Below the pieces are notes generated by a model. The model searched no databases and was not told the DNA's origin. It saw nothing but the letters and a program-made list of their open reading frames with translations. The translations under genes and the position numbers were made by a program. Below are positions 5,888 through 10,504 of a stretch of 10,504 nt of DNA, piece after piece (position 1 is the stretch's first letter; each line of letters starts with the position of its first letter). This DNA is from UBA961 sp041191145 (lineage in GTDB: Bacteria; Bacteroidota; Ignavibacteria; Kapaibacteriales; UBA961): assembly GCA_041191145.1 (NCBI GenBank), contig JBEEPK010000065.1, positions 1 to 10,504 of the forward strand, in the 5' to 3' direction.

Positions 5888-7315
5888 TCAAAGTGATTTT
5901 AATTCTAATGTTCCAATACTTTCAACATGTGCTGTCTGTGGAAACATGTCAACTGGAATCATTGAAGTGACTTCATATTTCTCTGACAATATAGATATAT
6001 CTCTGGCTTGAGTGGCAGGATTACAACTTACATAGACAATGCGTTTTGGAGAAATTTCAAGCATATGTCTTAGCAATGTATCATGTACTCCGGCACGAGG
6101 TGGATCTATGATGATGATATCAGGTTGTTTGAGAGATTTCAATAATTCAATCGCTGAACCAACATGCAAATCATGTGCAAAAAATTCAGAATTATGAATT
6201 CCATTCAGTGATTGATTATACTTTGCATTTGCAATGGAGGATTCGGAAAGTTCAATCCCAATTACTGAATGTGCTTTTTTCGCAGCAGGGAATGTGATTG
6301 TTCCTGCACCACAATATAGATCCCAAACATGTTCATTAGGATCGATCTGTGCCTGATCAATGATGCGAGCTACAAATTGATCCAATTGATAAGAATTTGT
6401 TTGAAAAAAAGAAAAAGGGGATATCGTGTATTTTATATCAAGAATCGATTCAGTGATATACAAAGGCCCATCGGAAAAAACGATCTCACCCTGAGCCATT
6501 GGCGACCAAGAGAGGTTAATGCAATGTAATGCCGATGTTATAAATGGAAAAGCACTTCTGATTGTATGCCACCAAGCGATAAAGGCTTCATATTGCTCAC
6601 AGTTAGGTTCTTGAGTTATGAGTATAGCCATAATTTCAGAAGAATGCTTTGAAGATCTGATGATCAGTGAGCGAAGGAATCCTTCATGTGATCGTGGATC
6701 ATAACCGGAGAGTTCTAATTCATGTGCTTTTGCATGAATGGCATCGAGTAAAATATTGCCATCTGTGCATTGCAAATGACATTCCTCGATATTCATGATT
6801 TTATCAAATCTTCCGGGAACATGTAAACCAAAAGCAAAACCTTTTCTGAATTCTTCATTACTTGCAATCTGCTCTTCTGTCAACCACGCAGATGAACCAA
6901 ATGAAAACTCCATCTTATTGCGATAATTGAATTGTCTTGGAGAGGGTAAGGTAGCCTCAATTTCGGGAAACGGAAATTTACCAATACGAGTGCAGACATC
7001 TTCAACTATCTGTCTTTTCCAGTGAAGCTGTTGTTCATAGGTAAGATGTTGCCAAGAACAACCTCCGCAATGGGTGAAATACTCACATCTAGGTTCAATT
7101 CTATCAGGTGATGGTTCAATGACCTGCTGAATGATTCCTTCTGCAAATTTCTTGCGCTTTTGTCTAATTTCTGCATGAACAATATCACCGGGTGCGCCGT
7201 ACTTCAAAAATCGTACAATACCTTCTTCATTTCTTGCTATTGAGACGCCTTCATTACCCATGCTTTGAATGGATAATGTTTCATATACTCTTTCTTGTTG
7301 TTTCTTTCTACTCAT
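5888..7315 (-). CDS. rlmD: 23S rRNA (uracil-C5)-methyltransferase, RlmD/RumA type with [4Fe-4S] cluster
   Basis: A SAM-dependent enzyme that methylates C5 of a uracil in 23S rRNA (U1939 in E. coli numbering). The 475-residue protein has an N-terminal TRAM-like RNA-binding domain (about 8-66). The iron-sulfur ligands Cys77, Cys83, Cys86 (CEYFTHCGGC) and probably Cys179 follow. The catalytic Rossmann domain holds FFQTN (304-308), SAM motif DLYCGAGTI (332-340), IDPPRAG (403-409), the nucleophile Cys431 in SCNP, and the general base Glu465 in HVESI. Every catalytic residue expected of the COG2265 family is present. Which uracil it modifies (RlmD, RlmC or RlmCD specificity) cannot be decided from sequence alone. 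Its ATG overlaps the stop of the upstream YfhO-family gene (ATGA) and lies at the edge of an mRNA hairpin, so its translation is probably coupled to that gene. Confidence 0.93.
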   Translation of the reverse strand: MSRKKQQERVYETLSIQSMGNEGVSIARNEEGIVRFLKYGAPGDIVHAEIRQKRKKFAEGIIQQVIEPSPDRIEPRCEYFTHCGGCSWQHLTYEQQLHWKRQIVEDVCTRIGKFPFPEIEATLPSPRQFNYRNKMEFSFGSSAWLTEEQIASNEEFRKGFAFGLHVPGRFDKIMNIEECHLQCTDGNILLDAIHAKAHELELSGYDPRSHEGFLRSLIIRSSKHSSEIMAILITQEPNCEQYEAFIAWWHTIRSAFPFITSALHCINLSWSPMAQGEIVFSDGPLYITESILDIKYTISPFSFFQTNSYQLDQFVARIIDQAQIDPNEHVWDLYCGAGTITFPAAKKAHSVIGIELSESSIANAKYNQSLNGIHNSEFFAHDLHVGSAIELLKSLKQPDIIIIDPPRAGVHDTLLRHMLEISPKRIVYVSCNPATQARDISILSEKYEVTSMIPVDMFPQTAHVESIGTLELKSL

Positions 7316-9843
7316 GATGAGTGCTTCTCATCATTGGATTCAACTTTGTTCTTTTTTTTTGTTTGTAAAAAGAAAGCAAGAAGTAAACTTAAAGTAGTGG
7401 CAATATTGACACTCAAACTTATTGTCTTTCCAATATCGAAAATATCACTGTGATATGTGAATTCTACTGTATGTTTTCCGGGTGGTACAATTACACCACG
7501 AAGTGCATAATTCGTTTTATGAATCGGTGCATCTTTGCCATCAATGGTACATTTCCAACCAATAGGTAGATATACTTCACTCACATGAAGGAAATTATGA
7601 CCGGGATTATCTGTTTTGAATGTGACTTTATGATTTTCAAATCCTGTGAGTGTAGCTTTTGCATTTGGTCCTGCAGGTTCAATATTTCTCGGTAAATTTT
7701 CTTCTATATAGGCAACTGTTCGAGGATTGAAATCTCCATCGCGCAAATGATGAAGAATGGAAAGTGGGGAATCTTTTTTGACGGAATCCACAAAGAATGC
7801 TCTCGGAAGAACTGTCGGATTCTCATAAACCAATGTTGGAATGCCACCTTGCTCTGTCTGCATGACTCCTTCAAAAACAGGCTTTATACCTTGAAATAAC
7901 TGTTGAGGTGCAGACATGTATTTTACATTCAGGAGATTGAGAAGAAATATGTTGGTGATATAATTTCCACCACCTCCTCCTGCAACATCAAGTAGATCTT
8001 GATAGACTCTCATTTTGGCTGAATGATATCCATGTACATTCTGCAATTCAAAATAAGCCGGGATATTTGTTTTTCCCATACTCATATAGACAAGATCTGC
8101 TATACGAAATACAGATTTGTCATTTTTCATGAATGATATGAATTCCGGTTGAGCAAATTCCGACTTGATGATATCGCCTTTCTCAACTTCCATTGGCCTA
8201 TATGCAACTCTCCACAAATCAATGAAAAGGTAGGCAACGATTGCAGTATAGAATATGCCTTTTGAAAGAGTGCCTCTGACATATAGAATTGACAAAATCA
8301 TCACGGCGAGACCAATGAATGAGGTGATCAGCCAATCGGCCTTCATTTGTTCATAGAGAAATTCAAATAATTGTTCGGGTACTTTACCAGCCGCTTGAAC
8401 ATCAGCGATATAACCGGACTCAGAAACTAAAAATCCTGAAATGAGTAGTAATCCCATCGCTCCGGTCATTCCAAGCAGTGTATTCTTACTCATTTCCCAA
8501 CCGGAATTCCGCCATTCATTCAATGCGGATAGTCCATAACCAAATAGGATGGGGACGGCAAATTGCATTACGCACAATGCCATCATTGGTGCTCGGAAAT
8601 TATTGAAACCAGGGAGATTATAATAGAACAAGTCAAATACTAGAGGGAAATTTTTACCAAAAGAAAGAAAGAGTGAGAGAAGAGCCAATACAATCAAATA
8701 ATGAATGAAAATCTCTTTTCTAAAGGCTATTATTCCGATGATTGCCAGTGCCAAAACTCCAATGCCCATATAATTTGCTGCATCAGTAAAAGGCATTTGT
8801 CCCCAATATGGTTGAATCATTTGTCCATCGGTAGATCCTTTCGGCTTGAATTCCAGTTTTCCGAATCCAAAGTAATTCGGAATCAGGAAAGTGAGAGTTT
8901 CTTCAGGACTGAATGACCAATTGGTTGCATATTCATAATCAAAACCACCGGTATTATCCTGTTTCTTACCTTCTATTTGTTCAATGGGAGCTGATCCACG
9001 AGTGGAATAGGGCTTATACTCCAATACACTTAAATATCTGTCTGCTGACATTCCGAAGGCCAAAATACCTGCCACGATCAATGCCATGGAAGAACGCGCC
9101 ACACCAAGTAATGGCTCTTTCTTGATGATACTTGAAATGCCAGTTGCAATGAGATATAATGCAAATGTGATGACACCATAATATGCCATCTGAACATGCG
9201 TTGATTCTACCAGCACATGAACGGCTATAATGAGAGCTGATGCATGAAACAGTGACCAACCGGATCGAAGTCTTTCAAGGAAAAGAAGAATGAATGGAAA
9301 CATCGCCAAAGCAATTGGCTTAGTATTGTGACCAATCATGATCCAAGTAATGATGAATGTTGAGAATACAGCTGCAAACCCCACTGCAAATGAGATAAAT
9401 CGTTCTTTGCCTTTGGATCGCATCAATAAATACATCCCAATTGCATACATCATATAATGAAATGCAATTCTTGCTGCATCATTATTGAATATTCCGCCAA
9501 AGAGTTTTGCTGTTCCAAAATACATCGTGGCTAGGAAATCCCATGATCTTTCACCTGTGGTCAATAATGCTGCATAACTGGGCAGACCACTGAAAATATA
9601 GGGGAGCCATTGCGGAAATTCACCTTGTTCTTTAGCTTTATTGAGGAAAGTCTCGAAACTTGCCGAAGCAATATTATCGGAAGCATTGAAATTACCACCG
9701 GTAAACAATGCAGGACTCAAGAAAAGAATCACAGCAATGATGAGCGCTGTGATATAAGCTCCATCTCGATATTTTTCGGGGATAAACAAGAAAGATCCGC
9801 TTTCTGAAGCGCGATGCGATTGTTTTCCTTTTGCTTTAGACAT
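7312..9843 (-). CDS. YfhO-family polytopic membrane protein, putative GT-C-type glycosyltransferase
   Basis: This 843-residue inner-membrane protein has about a dozen hydrophobic segments between residues 28 and 545, one more near 805-826, and a large soluble region (about 550-800). Family signatures are the N-terminal loop after the first helix (NASDNIAS at 53-60 with a GT-C-like Asp56, then PQWLPYIFSGLPSY at 77-90) and the C-terminal beta-sandwich (YLPIGWKCTIDGK at 758-770, then VPPGKHTVEF). Members of PF09586 are linked to envelope glycosylation, for example of teichoic acids in Bacillus; the sugar and acceptor here are unknown. A glycine run AGGGGG (621-626) lies in the extracytoplasmic region. 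The start ATG at 9843-9841 has a GGAGAG eight bases upstream. The gene follows the mdh terminator and overlaps rlmD by four bases. Confidence 0.85.
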   Translation of the reverse strand: MSKAKGKQSHRASESGSFLFIPEKYRDGAYITALIIAVILFLSPALFTGGNFNASDNIASASFETFLNKAKEQGEFPQWLPYIFSGLPSYAALLTTGERSWDFLATMYFGTAKLFGGIFNNDAARIAFHYMMYAIGMYLLMRSKGKERFISFAVGFAAVFSTFIITWIMIGHNTKPIALAMFPFILLFLERLRSGWSLFHASALIIAVHVLVESTHVQMAYYGVITFALYLIATGISSIIKKEPLLGVARSSMALIVAGILAFGMSADRYLSVLEYKPYSTRGSAPIEQIEGKKQDNTGGFDYEYATNWSFSPEETLTFLIPNYFGFGKLEFKPKGSTDGQMIQPYWGQMPFTDAANYMGIGVLALAIIGIIAFRKEIFIHYLIVLALLSLFLSFGKNFPLVFDLFYYNLPGFNNFRAPMMALCVMQFAVPILFGYGLSALNEWRNSGWEMSKNTLLGMTGAMGLLLISGFLVSESGYIADVQAAGKVPEQLFEFLYEQMKADWLITSFIGLAVMILSILYVRGTLSKGIFYTAIVAYLFIDLWRVAYRPMEVEKGDIIKSEFAQPEFISFMKNDKSVFRIADLVYMSMGKTNIPAYFELQNVHGYHSAKMRVYQDLLDVAGGGGGNYITNIFLLNLLNVKYMSAPQQLFQGIKPVFEGVMQTEQGGIPTLVYENPTVLPRAFFVDSVKKDSPLSILHHLRDGDFNPRTVAYIEENLPRNIEPAGPNAKATLTGFENHKVTFKTDNPGHNFLHVSEVYLPIGWKCTIDGKDAPIHKTNYALRGVIVPPGKHTVEFTYHSDIFDIGKTISLSVNIATTLSLLLAFFLQTKKKNKVESNDEKHSS
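7314..7334 (-). promoter_or_regulatory. mRNA hairpin masking the rlmD start
   Basis: Read on the minus strand, arms ATGATGAG and CTCATCAT (perfect, 8 bp) flank a 5-base loop. The downstream arm includes the first two bases of the rlmD ATG, and the upstream arm plus loop contain GAGAAG, its only Shine-Dalgarno-like sequence. The hairpin is formed by the last codons of the YfhO-family gene, whose ribosomes would open it on reaching the overlapping TGA. This is a typical layout for translational coupling, inferred here. Confidence 0.45.
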
Positions 9844-9851
9844 ATTCTTGA

Positions 9852-9857
9852 CTCTCC
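9852..9857 (-). promoter_or_regulatory. Ribosome binding site of the YfhO-family gene
   Basis: GGAGAG on the minus strand, eight bases upstream of the ATG at 9843-9841, is the best Shine-Dalgarno match in the window and fixes this start. Confidence 0.6.
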
Positions 9858-9860
9858 ATC

Positions 9861-9901
9861 AAAAAAAGATAATACCGATTGCCCCGAAAGACAATCGGTA
9901 T
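9861..9901 (-). terminator. Intrinsic terminator downstream of mdh
   Basis: Perfect 10-bp inverted repeat: ATACCGATTG (9872-9881) and CAATCGGTAT (9892-9901) around a 10-base loop. On the minus strand the stem is followed by TATC and then seven T residues (9867-9861). It begins 18 bp after the mdh stop and therefore terminates mdh transcripts; the plus strand shows no T-run after the stem. The YfhO-family gene begins 17 bp beyond the T-run. Confidence 0.88.
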
Positions 9902-9919
9902 GAATATTCAATTGTTCAA

Positions 9920-10504
9920 TTAATAATCCATTGATGCAAGTTTTTCCATGGTGGCTTTCACATCATTGGCTGACTTTACCAATTCGGCATTTTCATGCTC
10001 ATCCAATGTGATTTGGAAGATATCTTCCATGCCATTTTTTCCAACCTTGATTGGAACTCCTACCACTACATCATGCAAACCATATTCCCCATTAAGCATA
10101 ACTGCACATGGAAGAATGCGACGCTTGTCTTTAACAATACATTCAACCATTTGAACTGCAGCCGCAGATGGTGCATAATAAGCACTACCTGTTTTGAGAT
10201 GATTCACGATTTCAATACCACCATTGCGAGTTCTTTGTACGATTGCATCAATTCTGTCTTGTGGCAACAATTCAGTTATGGGAACACCTGCAATTGTTGT
10301 ATAACGTGGGAGTGGAACCATGGTATCGCCATGACCACCTAGAACGAATGCCTGAATATCTTCTACAGATACATTCAATTCCATGGAGAGAAATGTACGA
10401 TAGCGTGCTGTGTCCAAAACGCCAGCCATACCAAGAACTTTATTTCTTGGAAGACCTGTTTTCTGAAGTGTGACGAATGTCATAACATCAAGTGGATTAG
10501 ACAC
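9920..10504 (-). CDS. mdh: Malate dehydrogenase, LDH-like bacterial type (C-terminal 194 residues, 5' end off window)
   Basis: This NAD-dependent enzyme interconverts malate and oxaloacetate in the TCA cycle. The frame is open to the window edge; the first visible codon GTG is an internal Val (VSNPLDVMT), not a start, and about 115 N-terminal residues lie outside. Visible signatures are SNPLD at 2-6, LGMAGVLDTAR at 24-34 with the substrate-binding Arg34 and the Asp31 of the catalytic pair, and GGHGD at 56-60 with catalytic His58. The MAG before VLDTAR, where lactate dehydrogenases usually have GSGT, favours MDH. It closely resembles Chlorobium-type MDH as I recall it. It ends at TAA 9922-9920 and is followed by a strong terminator, so it is transcribed separately from, or only partly with, the next gene. 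Confidence 0.95.
   Translation of the reverse strand: MSNPLDVMTFVTLQKTGLPRNKVLGMAGVLDTARYRTFLSMELNVSVEDIQAFVLGGHGDTMVPLPRYTTIAGVPITELLPQDRIDAIVQRTRNGGIEIVNHLKTGSAYYAPSAAAVQMVECIVKDKRRILPCAVMLNGEYGLHDVVVGVPIKVGKNGMEDIFQITLDEHENAELVKSANDVKATMEKLASMDY

Noticed and set aside
5882..5897. Small inverted repeat ATCAC/GTGAT across the rlmD stop codon, considered as a terminator
   Set aside because: Only five base pairs and only interrupted T stretches on the minus strand, too weak to call.
7966..7980. Glycine-codon run in the YfhO-family gene, considered as a simple repeat with phase-variation potential
   Set aside because: Only five imperfect codons coding a loop in the soluble region; too short and mixed in codon use to slip.
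9995..10342. 115-codon plus-strand open frame opposite mdh
   Set aside because: Lies entirely antisense to mdh, has Cys/Trp/Ile-rich composition with no recognisable fold, and mdh is unmistakable on the other strand.

Overview
The window is a gene-dense, AT-rich bacterial segment with no tRNA, rRNA, CRISPR array or mobile element that I can see. It carries six complete protein genes and two genes cut by the window edges. The malate dehydrogenase fragment, the outer-membrane protein with two OmpA domains and an Ig-like spacer, and the YfhO-type membrane protein look most like the Bacteroidota/Chlorobiota side of the tree (Ignavibacteria or Candidatus Kapabacteria type). That placement is an impression from recalled protein sequence, not a computed phylogeny.

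Layout. On the minus strand at the left is a pair in which a prolyl-tRNA synthetase (proS) is followed, with a one-base stop/start overlap, by a PHP-domain phosphoesterase that runs off the left edge. A 171-bp divergent spacer (1976-2146) separates proS from a plus-strand two-gene operon. The first operon gene encodes an exported protein with one CxxCH heme-c site followed directly by a predicted outer-membrane beta-barrel. The second, one base downstream, encodes a Rieske [2Fe-2S] protein with a combined Tat/lipoprotein signal. The operon meets, tail to tail with a 22-bp coding overlap, a minus-strand series read from the right edge: mdh (partial), an intrinsic terminator, a YfhO-family polytopic membrane protein, an RlmD-type rRNA uracil methyltransferase overlapping it by ATGA, and the OmpA-domain outer-membrane protein.

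How the genes work together. Most genes are housekeeping: aminoacylation, rRNA modification, the TCA cycle, envelope architecture and probably envelope glycosylation. The part worth a second look is 2096-3851, a compact redox unit pairing a single-heme cytochrome-porin fusion (an arrangement reminiscent of Cyc2-like iron oxidases) with a Rieske lipoprotein. The Rieske protein has no cytochrome b partner here and lacks the Ser and Tyr that raise the potential of bc1 Rieske centres. An 8+5+8 dyad lies 30 bp upstream of the first gene and could be an operator. A plausible reading is electron transfer across or at the outer membrane, but the substrate cannot be read from the sequence.

Smaller points are an mRNA hairpin that would mask the rlmD start inside the end of the YfhO gene, and a corrected start for the OmpA protein (ATG at 5839 rather than the upstream TTG).
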